DNA of 64,000 nucleotides from an uncultured Candidatus Melainabacteria bacterium (GTDB lineage Bacteria > Cyanobacteriota > Vampirovibrionia > Gastranaerophilales > Gastranaerophilaceae), in NCBI GenBank assembly GCA_934718085.1, contig CAKUZL010000001.1:62001-126000 (forward strand), in the 5' to 3' direction. The notes below the pieces were generated by a model. The model saw only the letters and a list, made by a program, of their open reading frames with translations. It was not told where the DNA came from and ran no database searches. Numbering within the stretch: the first letter of the stretch is position 1; the number at the start of each line of letters is the position of its first letter. Position numbers and translations under genes: made by a program. Positions 16,821 through 24,937 of the stretch are shown one piece after another.

Positions 16821-17663
16821 ATGGATATTTTACATACGGTCTTATCGGGCTTTGTGCAAGGCTTAACGGAATTTTTACCGGTTTCGAGCTCGGGGCATTT
16901 GGTGTTGTTTTCGAGTCTGTATAAGGTTTTGACGGGTGCGGAGTACGTAAATGTAGGGCAGGAGGAAATTTTCACCGATATTATTCTTCATGTCGGAACT
17001 CTTGTCGCGGTGCTGTATTATTTTCGAAAAGATATTGTAAATATTTGTAAATCTTTTTTAGATGCGCTGAAAACGCGTAAATTCGATACTTTTGAGTCGA
17101 AATTGCCCGGATATCTCGTGCTCGGAACGATTTTTACCGTGTTTATCGCATTTCCGTTGAACGAATTATGTGAAAAATTTGTTGCATCTCCCGTGATTAC
17201 GGGGATTTTCCTTGTTATAACGGGGTGCGTTCTGATGTCGTCGGAAAGATTTTCGCAAAATCGGGAAAAATCCGACAAAATAACTTTGAAACAAGCCGTT
17301 CTTATCGGTGTTGCGCAAGGTATCGCGGCGATTCCGGGGCTTTCGAGGTCGGGGATGACAATCGCGACGGGACTTTTTTCGGGTTTGGACAGGCTTACGG
17401 CGGCCAGGTATTCGTTTTTGCTCAGTATTTTCATAATTTTGGGCGCCTCGGTTTGCTACCCCGTTTTGAAGTTTGAGCCGGGACAATTTGCGGTTTTAAG
17501 TTGGAATTCAATAATTGCAGGCTTTTTGACCTCCATGATTACCGGATATTTTTGTATAAAATATTTTTTGAAATTTTTGGCAAAATATTCGATGAAAATT
17601 TTCGCTTATTATTGTTGGATAATCGGAATTTGTGCTATAATCGGGTTCGGTGTGATAATGTAG
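16821..17663 (+). CDS. uppP: Undecaprenyl-diphosphatase UppP (BacA)
   Basis: 280 aa integral membrane enzyme that recycles the undecaprenyl carrier for wall synthesis. The N-terminal motif GFVQGLTEFLPVSSSGHLVL and the second motif GIAAIPGLSRSGMTIATG hold the catalytic glutamate, serine and arginine residues. About eight membrane helices. ATG 18 nt after queD with AAAGGA upstream. An HLR1-like repeat occurs inside the coding sequence near 17037 and is probably incidental. Confidence 0.95.
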   Translation: MDILHTVLSGFVQGLTEFLPVSSSGHLVLFSSLYKVLTGAEYVNVGQEEIFTDIILHVGTLVAVLYYFRKDIVNICKSFLDALKTRKFDTFESKLPGYLVLGTIFTVFIAFPLNELCEKFVASPVITGIFLVITGCVLMSSERFSQNREKSDKITLKQAVLIGVAQGIAAIPGLSRSGMTIATGLFSGLDRLTAARYSFLLSIFIILGASVCYPVLKFEPGQFAVLSWNSIIAGFLTSMITGYFCIKYFLKFLAKYSMKIFAYYCWIIGICAIIGFGVIM

Positions 17664-17673
17664 GAGAAAATCT

Positions 17674-18477
17674 ATGCAAAAAACCGTTGATTACCTGAAT
17701 AAGCAGACAAAAGGTTTTAAACCCGTAACCGGAATTGTTTTGGGGTCGGGGCTCGGAGATTTTGCCGATAATTTTGACGGAATAAAAATTCCTTACGAAA
17801 AAATTCCCGGGTTTGAAAAATCGGGAGTTTCCGGGCATAAGGGGTGCTTGGTTTTTGCAAAAATTTACGGTCACAATGTGATGATGATGCAGGGAAGATA
17901 CCATTATTACGAGGGTTGGTCGGTGCAGACGGTTACATATCCGATAAAAGTTATGAAGAAACTCGGGGCGGAAAACCTTATTTTGACTAATGCTGCCGGG
18001 CTTTTACACAAGGATTTCGAGCCCGGCGACCTGATGTTGATAAAAGACCACCTGAATTTGACGGGTACAAATCCTTTAATCGGCAAAAACGACGATACGA
18101 TGGGGCCTCGTTTTCCCGATCAGACGGAGGTTTATTCGAAAGAATTGCGCGAGCTTGCAAAGACGGTGGCGAAAAACCACAATATCGACTTAAAAGAAGG
18201 CGTTTATTGCGGTTTGACGGGGCCGACGTACGAAACTCCCGCGGAAGTCAAGATGTACAGGGCTTTGGGCGCGGACGCGGTCGGAATGTCGACTGTTTCG
18301 GAGGCAATCGTTGCGAACTGGTGCGGGCTGAAAACGCTCGGAATCAGTTGCTTGACAAACTTTGCGGCGGGCATTTCCGAACAGGCTTTAAATCATGCCG
18401 AAGTCATCGAAACCGCTGACAAAGTCAAAGAAAATTTCGAAAAATTATTGTTTGAGTTTATAAAAGCGAAGAAGTAA
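17674..18477 (+). CDS. punA: Purine nucleoside phosphorylase, trimeric type
   Basis: 267 aa. It phosphorolyses inosine/guanosine to base and ribose 1-phosphate. GIVLGSGLGDFAD is the phosphate-binding N terminus, QGRYHYYEGW and NAAGLLHKDF follow, and GLTGPTYETPAEVKM with VGMSTVSEAIVAN forms the purine site. It lies 10 nt after uppP with TAGGAGA as ribosome site. Its product could feed DeoB (4604). The last 33 nt overlap a small convergent gene. Confidence 0.93.
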   Translation: MQKTVDYLNKQTKGFKPVTGIVLGSGLGDFADNFDGIKIPYEKIPGFEKSGVSGHKGCLVFAKIYGHNVMMMQGRYHYYEGWSVQTVTYPIKVMKKLGAENLILTNAAGLLHKDFEPGDLMLIKDHLNLTGTNPLIGKNDDTMGPRFPDQTEVYSKELRELAKTVAKNHNIDLKEGVYCGLTGPTYETPAEVKMYRALGADAVGMSTVSEAIVANWCGLKTLGISCLTNFAAGISEQALNHAEVIETADKVKENFEKLLFEFIKAKK

Positions 18478-18663
18478 TTTTTTGAAGCTTTCGCGAAAGT
18501 GCGGCTTTGTAATCCCCGAAAGGTTTTTCGACACTTTTTTGAGCAGCGAAACCAGTTGTGTATCCGTAAAATCGAAATGCGTTTTGAGTTCGCCCAAAAA
18601 TTTCATGAGATATTTTTCGGCATCGTTGATTTTTTCGGTGTTGTTTTGAAAAGTTTCGTTCAT
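18445..18663 (-). CDS. Small helical protein of unknown function (72 aa)
   Basis: Begins MNETFQNNTEKINDAEKYL and is basic and helical, with two amphipathic helices (KYLMKFLGELKTHFDF and LVSLLKKVSKNLSG). It is convergent with the phosphorylase and overlaps its 3' end by 33 nt. GGCGG lies 9-10 nt before the ATG and a TATTAT box further up. Composition looks coding, but overlap and lack of a known family keep confidence moderate. Confidence 0.55.
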   Translation of the reverse strand: MNETFQNNTEKINDAEKYLMKFLGELKTHFDFTDTQLVSLLKKVSKNLSGITKPHFRESFKKLLLRFYKLKQ

Positions 18664-18799
18664 GAAAAATTCCGCCTATATCCATAATACCGGGGCTTTC
18701 GGGATAAACATTGTCCGAAAGAGTAAAAAATCGAAAACTCGTACGACAATTATTTTTCGGTTGTGGTATGATAGAGAAAAATCGCAAACGAGGTGTTTT

Positions 18800-20083
18800 A
18801 TGAAAAAGATTTTTATCGAAGACATAAAAAATTACGAAGACAAAGAAGTTACGTTGCAGGCGTGGCTTTACAACAAGCGCTCGTCGGGGAAATTGCACTT
18901 TTTGCAGCTTCGTGACGGAACGGGCGAAATTCAGGCGGTGGTTTTCAAAGGAAACGTTCCCGAGGATGTTTTCAAGCTTGCCGACGGAATTTCTCAGGAA
19001 AGTTCGGTTGAAGTGACTGGTACCGTCAAAAAAACGGACAGAGCAAAAATCGGTTTCGAGATTGACGCTACGGACGTTAAAGTCATTTGCGCTTCGCATG
19101 ACTACCCGATAACGCCGAAAGAACACGGAACCCACTTTTTGATGGAACACAGACACCTTTGGTTGCGTTCGTTGAAGCAAAAAGCGATTTTGAGAATAAG
19201 ACACAGAATTATCAAGTCGGTTCGCGATTTCTTCGACAATAAAGGCTTTACGCTCGTCGATGCACCGATTTTTACGCCGAACGCTTGCGAAGGAACTACA
19301 AACCTTTTCGAAACCGATTACTTCGATACCAAGGCTTACTTGACTCAAAGCGGTCAGTTGTATATGGAAGCTGCCTGCGCGGCGGTAGGAAAGGCTTATT
19401 GCTTTGGACCGACGTTTAGAGCCGAAAAGTCAAAGACAAGAAGGCATTTGACCGAATTTTGGATGGTCGAACCCGAAGTCGCTTTTATGGATATCTATGA
19501 AGACATGGATTTGGCGGAAGAATTTGTCGAATACATTGTCGGACAAGTCGTCGAACATTGTCCGGACGAGCTCGAAACTTTGGGCAGAGACGTTGAAAAA
19601 CTCAAAAAAATCAAACGTCCGTTCCCGAGAATTTCGTATGACGAAGCTATCGAAATTTTGCACAAAAAAGGCAACGAAACCCCTTGGGGCGAAGATTTCG
19701 GCGGTGACGAAGAAACTTTAATCGGCGAAGAGTTCGAAAAACCCGTAATGATTCACCATTACCCGATGTCCGTCAAAGCGTTTTACTTTAAACAAGACGG
19801 AAAAACGGCGGCATGCGTTGATATGATTGCGCCCGAAGGTTACGGCGAAATTATCGGCGGCGGTCAAAGAGAAGAAGATATCGAAAAACTGAAAAATCGC
19901 ATTCACGAAGAAGGTTTGTCCGAAGAGGTTTTCGACTGGTATCTCGATTTGAGAAAGTACGGTTCGGTTCCGCACGCAGGGTTCGGACTCGGCATAGAAC
20001 GCACCGTGGCTTGGATTTGCGGGCTCCCTCACGTTCGCGAAACCATCCCGTTCCCGCGCTTGATGGACAGACTTAAACCGTAG
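18800..20083 (+). CDS. asnS: Asparaginyl-tRNA synthetase
   Basis: 427 aa from the ATG at 18800 (GAGGTG upstream); 46 extra in-frame codons before it overlap another promoter and are rejected. An N-terminal OB-fold anticodon domain (VTLQAWLYNKRSSGKLHFLQLRDG) precedes the class II core: motif 2 FGPTFRAEKSKTRRHLTEFWM and motif 3 AGFGLGIERTVAWICGL. The asparagine-type residues favour AsnS over AspS. A TATGAT box sits about 25 nt before the start. Followed closely by a HAD phosphatase gene. Confidence 0.95.
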   Translation: MKKIFIEDIKNYEDKEVTLQAWLYNKRSSGKLHFLQLRDGTGEIQAVVFKGNVPEDVFKLADGISQESSVEVTGTVKKTDRAKIGFEIDATDVKVICASHDYPITPKEHGTHFLMEHRHLWLRSLKQKAILRIRHRIIKSVRDFFDNKGFTLVDAPIFTPNACEGTTNLFETDYFDTKAYLTQSGQLYMEAACAAVGKAYCFGPTFRAEKSKTRRHLTEFWMVEPEVAFMDIYEDMDLAEEFVEYIVGQVVEHCPDELETLGRDVEKLKKIKRPFPRISYDEAIEILHKKGNETPWGEDFGGDEETLIGEEFEKPVMIHHYPMSVKAFYFKQDGKTAACVDMIAPEGYGEIIGGGQREEDIEKLKNRIHEEGLSEEVFDWYLDLRKYGSVPHAGFGLGIERTVAWICGLPHVRETIPFPRLMDRLKP

Positions 20084-20091
20084 GTTCGGCG

Positions 20092-20571
20092 ATGTTCATA
20101 AAACCGGATTATAATGTAGAAAAACTTGAAGATATTGATTTTGCGGCGTTGAAAACGGCGGGGAAAAGTGTTTTGCTGTTTGACCTTGACTCGACTTTGA
20201 TGCCGTCAAAATCCGCGACTTATCTTCCCCGGACAAAAGAGCTGTTGGACAACCTGCAAAAGGATTTTACCGTTGCCGTGATTACCAATAACAACAAGCC
20301 CGCGTATATTTCAAAGGTTCGTGAAATTTCGGATTTCGAAATAATCGACGACGCGAAAAAACCCTCGGCGGCAAAGATTTTCGAATATCTCGCAAAAATC
20401 GGCAAAACTCCGAGAGATGCCGTAATGATAGGCGACAGACCTCTGACCGACATTTTGGCGGGAATTTTGGCGGGAACGACGACCGTGCTCGTCGATTCGA
20501 TAACAAGGGATTCGGAAGGCTTTGAGGTCAGGTTTGTTCGGTGGTTGGAACGACTTTCGGTAAAAAAATAA
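20092..20571 (+). CDS. YqeG-type HAD phosphatase
   Basis: 159 aa, HAD subfamily IIIA. Motif I is LLFDLDSTLMPS (nucleophile and second aspartate), motif II the VITNN segment, and the C-terminal GDRPLTDILAG gives the metal-binding aspartates. The lysine of motif III is in DDAKKPSAAK. It resembles B. subtilis YqeG, whose substrate is uncertain (phosphatidylglycerophosphate phosphatases are close relatives). It starts 8 nt after asnS and ends in a strong terminator. Confidence 0.88.
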   Translation: MFIKPDYNVEKLEDIDFAALKTAGKSVLLFDLDSTLMPSKSATYLPRTKELLDNLQKDFTVAVITNNNKPAYISKVREISDFEIIDDAKKPSAAKIFEYLAKIGKTPRDAVMIGDRPLTDILAGILAGTTTVLVDSITRDSEGFEVRFVRWLERLSVKK

Positions 20572-20631
20572 GCCGAGCCCGGTGTTGCGTTTGATTGTAC
20601 CAAACCGGTTAAAATATTATTTCGCAAAATA

Positions 20632-20664
20632 AAAATCGTCTTATTTGTTTAAGGCGATTTTTTG
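20632..20664 (+). terminator. Terminator of asnS-HAD operon
   Basis: AAAATCGTCTTA pairs with TAAGGCGATTTT around TTTGTT, followed by T's. Confidence 0.85.
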
Positions 20665-20786
20665 TAAGTTTTTTCGCGACTTTGTTGTTGTGTCGACATT
20701 GAGTCGATGTCGGGTCTATGTTGCCTTTTCGGCGGGAACGCTGCTCCGTTTTTCGCGGTGTTTTTGTCGATTTGCCTCAACGGTGC

Positions 20787-20813
20787 GAAAAAAAATCCCC
20801 TTGCGGGGATTTT
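20787..20813 (-). terminator. rpiB terminator
   Basis: AAAATCCCC (20792-20800) pairs with GGGGATTTT (20805-20813). On the minus strand it is followed by a run of eight T's. It directly abuts the rpiB stop codon. Confidence 0.85.
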
Positions 20814-21254
20814 CTAATCTTCTATCATTTCGACCCGTTTTGTGTGTCTGCCGCCTTCAAATTCGGTTTCCAACCAGACTTTGCAGATTTCTTCCGCCAT
20901 CAGCGAGCCGACGATTCTTTCGCCGAAACACAAGACGTTGGCGTTATTGTGAAGTCTCGAATATTTTGCGCTGACGGGTTCGGAGCAAACGACGGCTCTT
21001 ATGCCTTTGACTTTGTTTGCGCAGATGGAAACACCCACGCCCGAGCCGCAAACGATGATTCCTCTGTCGACTTCGCCCGACGCAACCGCGTTCGCGACGA
21101 GTTTTGCGTAAACGGGGTAGTCGACGGATTTAGACGAGTACGTTCCGTAGTCGACGACTTCGGAGTAATCTTTTTTCAGATATTCCAAAATTTTATTTTT
21201 CAGGGCATAACCGCCGTGATCGCAGCCAATGCCTATTTTTAAATTTTTGTTCAC
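20814..21254 (-). CDS. rpiB: Ribose 5-phosphate isomerase B
   Basis: 146 aa from a GTG at 21254, placed 7 nt after AAGGAAGG. An in-frame TTG at 21272 overlaps that site and is less likely. It interconverts ribose 5-phosphate and ribulose 5-phosphate. IGIGCDHGGYALK, DYGTYSS, GIIVCGSGVGVSICANK (catalytic cysteine and serine) and HNNANVLCFGERIVG are clear RpiB/LacAB motifs. Single gene with its own terminator. Confidence 0.94.
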   Translation of the reverse strand: MNKNLKIGIGCDHGGYALKNKILEYLKKDYSEVVDYGTYSSKSVDYPVYAKLVANAVASGEVDRGIIVCGSGVGVSICANKVKGIRAVVCSEPVSAKYSRLHNNANVLCFGERIVGSLMAEEICKVWLETEFEGGRHTKRVEMIED

Positions 21255-21300
21255 AATGAACCTTCCTTTCAAGAATATTTTAGCACAGGGGAAATTGTTG

Positions 21301-21367
21301 TTTACAAAAATTTACAAAAAACGGAAATTTTCGCAATATTTTAAACCTGTTTGTTTTTATTTGAATA
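21301..21367 (+). promoter_or_regulatory. Three-part promoter of the NADG-repeat gene
   Basis: A perfect direct repeat TTTACAAA-AA-TTTACAAA (21301-21318) is followed by GCAATATTT at 21333. TGTTTTTATTTGAATA starts at 21352, exactly 19 nt from the G. This is one of the clearest examples. Confidence 0.7.
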
Positions 21368-21382
21368 AGGAGGAATGTCGGC

Positions 21383-23029
21383 ATGGACAAAATATACAAT
21401 CAAACTATCCCGGCAGTGCGCCCCGTCGGAAAATATAACCCGCCGCAGCGCAATGTTTCCGTGCCTTCACAAGCTCCGGTTTACAATATTACGATAAACA
21501 ATTCGGGTAATGCGAGATGTTATCCGTCGTTTTACTATACAACAAGCCCGGGAGCGTTTACGAATCCTGCAAGTTCGCTCCCTTCGACGGGTTCGGGCGT
21601 TTCGGAAATGAGTGTCGGAGACGTCGGCGCGGGCATGCCTTCAAAGAAACCGCATCCGTTGTTCAATGCGGACGGTTCTCCGGTGTTAAACCCCGACGGA
21701 ACGCAGGCGTACGGCATTCAAGAGACGGACGAAGAAGGTAATCCTCTTTACAATGCGGACGGATCGCCGATTTTAGAGAAAAGCGAAAACGGTACAAATC
21801 CTTCCGTAGAGAGCAGTTTTGAGAACGGAGAAGCCGAAATTGACGACGTGAAGCCTCAGCCGTTGTTTAACGCGGACGGTTCGCCCGTGTTAAATCCCGA
21901 CGGAACGCAGGCGTACGGCGTTCAGGCGACGGACGAAGAAGGAAATCCGTTGTTCAGCGAAGACGGATCTCCCGTTTTGAAAGACGATGTTGCGGGGGGC
22001 GTACCGACGGCGGGAGCGGGAATGAAGAAGTCTCAACCGTTGTTTAACGCGGACGGTTCTCCGGTGTTAAACCCCGACGGAACGCAGGCATGCGGAATTC
22101 AGGCAACCGACGAAAACGGCAACCCTCTTTATAATGCCGACGGTTCGCCCGTGTTGATAAGCGGTGCGGACGCGGGTTCACCGATTACGGACAGTGTGAA
22201 AAATCCGAACGATACGGTAAAGCAGCCTCAACCTTTGTTCAACGCCGACGGAACGCCTGTGTTAAATCCCGACGGAACTCAGGCGTACGGAGTTCAGGCA
22301 ACCGATAAAGACGGCAATCCGCTTTACAACGCCGACGGTTCACCCGTTTTGGAAAATTCCGCGGGAAATTATCATCCCGAAACAGGCTTCGGCGGCGGGT
22401 ATGCGGCTCCCTCGCAGGGCGGAATTTCGGACGCACAGGTGGACAAAATCGTTGAGGCCATAAAATCGATTAATAAATCCGACAACAAAAAAGATGACAA
22501 AAATGACGAAAAAGACGATAATATAACAATGTTGACTTCGGAATACGTTCAATCTCTCGAAAATTACATGAGAAATCCGAACAAAGAAATTCGGGAAATG
22601 GGCGCAAAAGAAGTTATAGCACGTTTTGAAGAGGACGACGGTCGAAAGGGCAATCCTTCGTTGACGGCGCTTCTCAATCTGATGTTGCAGGATCCGAAAA
22701 GCAGTATCAGAATGCTTGCTCTGAGTGCGATTGCCGGCGGACAGGCTCGCGGTGACGATTTGACCATGCAGTTGCTGTCAAACCTCGAACATTCAAAGCG
22801 CATGCAGGGGCAAGAGGCAATGCTGGCGGCGGAAGCAAAGCTCAGGGCTGTTTCGGAAACGGCAAAAGATCGCAAAAATATGGCGGATGCCGCGGAAATC
22901 TCGCTTTCGGGAAACTCGGACGAAAATCTTCAACCCCCTCAAAACCCTCAAATGCAAAACTTCGGATATTTGCCGAACGGAGACAAGTACTACAAGTACA
23001 TCCCCGGCAATACCGAAAATCTTCAATAA
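21383..23029 (+). CDS. Repeat protein with four NADG/NPDG modules (548 aa)
   Basis: A polar proline-rich N terminus leads into four repeats of about 41 residues at 91-132, 159-199, 218-258 and 283-323. Each contains PLFNADGSPVLNPDGTQAYG followed by a shorter echo GNPLYNADGSPVL. The DG-rich turns could bind calcium or form beta-hairpins; that is a guess. An acidic/lysine hinge (about 367-382) joins a helical HEAT-like C-terminal domain (MGAKEVIARFEEDDG and SSIRMLALSAIAG). No signal peptide. Transcribed with the membrane protein gene 18 nt downstream from a clear accessory promoter. Confidence 0.85.
   Translation: MDKIYNQTIPAVRPVGKYNPPQRNVSVPSQAPVYNITINNSGNARCYPSFYYTTSPGAFTNPASSLPSTGSGVSEMSVGDVGAGMPSKKPHPLFNADGSPVLNPDGTQAYGIQETDEEGNPLYNADGSPILEKSENGTNPSVESSFENGEAEIDDVKPQPLFNADGSPVLNPDGTQAYGVQATDEEGNPLFSEDGSPVLKDDVAGGVPTAGAGMKKSQPLFNADGSPVLNPDGTQACGIQATDENGNPLYNADGSPVLISGADAGSPITDSVKNPNDTVKQPQPLFNADGTPVLNPDGTQAYGVQATDKDGNPLYNADGSPVLENSAGNYHPETGFGGGYAAPSQGGISDAQVDKIVEAIKSINKSDNKKDDKNDEKDDNITMLTSEYVQSLENYMRNPNKEIREMGAKEVIARFEEDDGRKGNPSLTALLNLMLQDPKSSIRMLALSAIAGGQARGDDLTMQLLSNLEHSKRMQGQEAMLAAEAKLRAVSETAKDRKNMADAAEISLSGNSDENLQPPQNPQMQNFGYLPNGDKYYKYIPGNTENLQ
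21653..22351 (+). repeat. Four in-gene repeats encoding NADG modules
   Basis: The DNA repeats TTCAATGCGGACGGTTC- and CCCGACGGAACGCAGGC-like segments with a spacing of about 170-205 nt. Wording differs at silent sites, so the copies are not recent. Confidence 0.85.
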
Positions 23030-23047
23030 GGAACCAAATCAACAACC

Positions 23048-23506
23048 ATGAATGTAAGTGTAACGGGAATTTTATCGAAAGTCGCGGGAACCGTAACTGT
23101 AGGTTCTCTGCTTTACGATGCCTCGATTTGCGCAAAAGCCCAACAAAAAACTTCGAAAGAAGACAGGCTGGGCGAAAGAATGTTGACTCAAATTCGAAAT
23201 TCCTCGTCTTTGGAAGCCCCAAGCAGTACTCATAACGCGATTAAAAAAGAAATTCTGTTGCACCAAATCGATACCGATTGGCGCGAAAATATTGCCTCGT
23301 GCTTCGGTATTGCAAAAGGTTTTTTCAGATACCTCGCGTCGCAGTGGATACCTTTCACGGCGGGGGTTGTGGCTATATTCAGCGGAAAACTTCCCGGCAA
23401 ACTTTGCGGGCTCGGGCTCGGAATTGCGGGCGCGTGGACGCTGTTGCGAGATTATTTCGACCTCGGCAAACAAAACGAACTTAACAATAAACTCAAAGAT
23501 ATTTAA
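23048..23506 (+). CDS. Unknown membrane protein (152 aa)
   Basis: Lies 18 nt after the NADG-repeat gene and probably shares its promoter. The N terminus (MNVSVTGILSKVAGTVTVG) is weakly hydrophobic. A charged middle is followed by two close membrane segments (about 92-112 and 115-133, WIPFTAGVVAIFSG and CGLGLGIAGAWTLL). The end is polar. It may anchor the repeat protein at the membrane; that is inference from linkage only. Confidence 0.7.
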   Translation: MNVSVTGILSKVAGTVTVGSLLYDASICAKAQQKTSKEDRLGERMLTQIRNSSSLEAPSSTHNAIKKEILLHQIDTDWRENIASCFGIAKGFFRYLASQWIPFTAGVVAIFSGKLPGKLCGLGLGIAGAWTLLRDYFDLGKQNELNNKLKDI

Positions 23507-23840
23507 GTTTTGTAAATTTTTACGTCGAATACCGGTGAGAATTCCGGTAGAAAACGAAATCTTTCGTTTTGGAAAAACAGAAATCTTTATAGGTATCCGG
23601 GGTTTCCATCTCGGTGTTTTTTGCGGGTCGGGCATGATGTCGGCAGACGAAGCCGTTCGATATTTCGAAAACCTTAACATCGCAGGTCGGGTGCCGCCTG
23701 ATAAACCTTGTGGCGCGGAATTGTTCGTTCGAATTTCCTTGCCCATTGCGGGAGCGGATTTGTGTAGGAATGCAGGTACCGGGGTTATCGCCCCGACATC
23801 CCTTAAAACTTTTCCGGCAAACAACACAATAAACAACAAA
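23507..23840. repeat. Gap with two dispersed palindromic repeat copies
   Basis: AGGTATCCGGGGTTTCCATCTCGGTG at 23591-23616 is a decayed copy. GCGGGTCGGGCATG and AGACGAAGCCGTTCGAT follow, then a good copy GCAGGTACCGGGG-TTATCG-CCCCGAC at 23772-23797. No gene is seen. Confidence 0.7.
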
Positions 23841-23864
23841 AAACCTCCGCCGAGGCAGAGGTTT
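23841..23864 (-). terminator. Terminator of the M48-like gene
   Basis: A 12-bp stem AAAACCTCTGCC / GGCGGAGGTTTT (one wobble) on the minus strand is followed by TTTTTTGTTGTT. Confidence 0.85.
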
Positions 23865-23886
23865 TTATTATTTTTTAAACGGTTTT

Positions 23887-24711
23887 TTACGAACCTGCGA
23901 ATCCCGAAACGGCATCCCAAATGCTCAAACCGCCTCTGACCTTGTAGTTGTCTATTTTCTTGGCGATTTTGGTTTTTTGGGCTTTAACGAGTTTTTCGTT
24001 TGCTTTTTTGAGTTTGGGAGAAGCATTTCTTGCTTTAACGATTTTGTTCGCGTAGGTAAGGAAGTTGCGGTATTCGTTGCAACCGTAGCCTGCTTTGACT
24101 TTAGCGGGGTAAACGTAGCTTACGTAGTTGTAAGTGTTCATTGCTCTGTCGGCGTTAGAGGGTTTGCCTTGAACCGAATCCCAGTAGGTGCCGGTTTGTT
24201 TGGTCAAAACGACGATTAACGCGAGAGGGTTGTAGTTTGCGTTGACCATAAGGTTAGTCGCGATTAAATCCGCTTCTTTTTCATTTTTGGACGAGCGGAA
24301 AGTTACGACGGCTGCAGAGGCCAAATCTGCAATATCTTGATCCTTTTTGGCGATTGCATTCGAAACTTTGTTTTGAGTGCCGCCCGCGAAATGGTCTATA
24401 ATCCGACCTTTAGCGGCATGCCCCGCAATGATGTGTCCGAGTTCGTTTCCGACAACAGCCGCTACCTCGTTATCGTTGCCCGCGTACTTGAGTTTAGCCT
24501 GCGAGACGTAAACGATTCCGTCCGACAGGAAGTTCGAGTTGTCCGTAGCGCCTTTTACCACGGTGAATTTGACGTTTGAAGCGGAAAAACCGTTCTTCGT
24601 CAAAAGTTGTGCTCCGACGGTCGGAACTCTGCCCGAAGCGCTGTAAGTAGCCGCGCATACGGGAGTTACGGCAGCCAGAACAAGAATAAATGCTGCAAAT
24701 ATTTTTTTCAT
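23887..24711 (-). CDS. M48-like secreted metalloprotease homologue with altered HExxH
   Basis: 274 aa from the ATG at 24711 (AAAGGAGG upstream). A clear Sec signal peptide (MKKIFAAFILVLAAVTPVCA). The domain has the M48 layout: a LSDGIVYVSQAKL segment, the zinc-helix VVGNELGHIIAGHAAKG, and a distal NEKEADLIATNLM with the third ligand glutamate. The first histidine of HExxH is asparagine here (AAC codon), so the zinc site may be weakened or the protein may be a pseudoenzyme. The C terminus is lysine-rich with coiled-coil character. Secreted or periplasmic. Monocistronic with terminator. Confidence 0.85.
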   Translation of the reverse strand: MKKIFAAFILVLAAVTPVCAATYSASGRVPTVGAQLLTKNGFSASNVKFTVVKGATDNSNFLSDGIVYVSQAKLKYAGNDNEVAAVVGNELGHIIAGHAAKGRIIDHFAGGTQNKVSNAIAKKDQDIADLASAAVVTFRSSKNEKEADLIATNLMVNANYNPLALIVVLTKQTGTYWDSVQGKPSNADRAMNTYNYVSYVYPAKVKAGYGCNEYRNFLTYANKIVKARNASPKLKKANEKLVKAQKTKIAKKIDNYKVRGGLSIWDAVSGFAGS

Positions 24712-24844
24712 AAATCCTCCTTTTATGACAAAGTATTTTATCACATCGAAAAAAAATCGTCGAAAAATTTTTACAAAGTTTATGAATTTTTGTTAAAATA
24801 AATAAAACGGTGCACGAAACCCGAAAAATACATTTTTTGACACA

Positions 24845-24874
24845 TTGCAAATTTTTGTAAAAAAAGTGTATAAT
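24845..24874 (+). promoter_or_regulatory. Sigma-70 promoter of the REC-HD-GYP gene
   Basis: TTGCAA (24845) and TATAAT (24869) are spaced by 18 nt. This is a conventional promoter, unlike the accessory type. Confidence 0.65.
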
Positions 24875-24937
24875 GTTGCAGGCAAATATTTAAGATTTCG
24901 AAGGAATTGTCGATAAACAAAACGAGGTTAGGAAAAT

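Noticed and set aside
17037..17056. HLR1-like TTTACAAA repeat inside uppP
   Set aside because: It lies in coding sequence without the promoter boxes; A/T-rich codons can give this by chance.
21653..22351. Regularly spaced repeats that could suggest a CRISPR array
   Set aside because: They are in-frame protein repeats inside a long gene, with similar rather than unrelated spacers.
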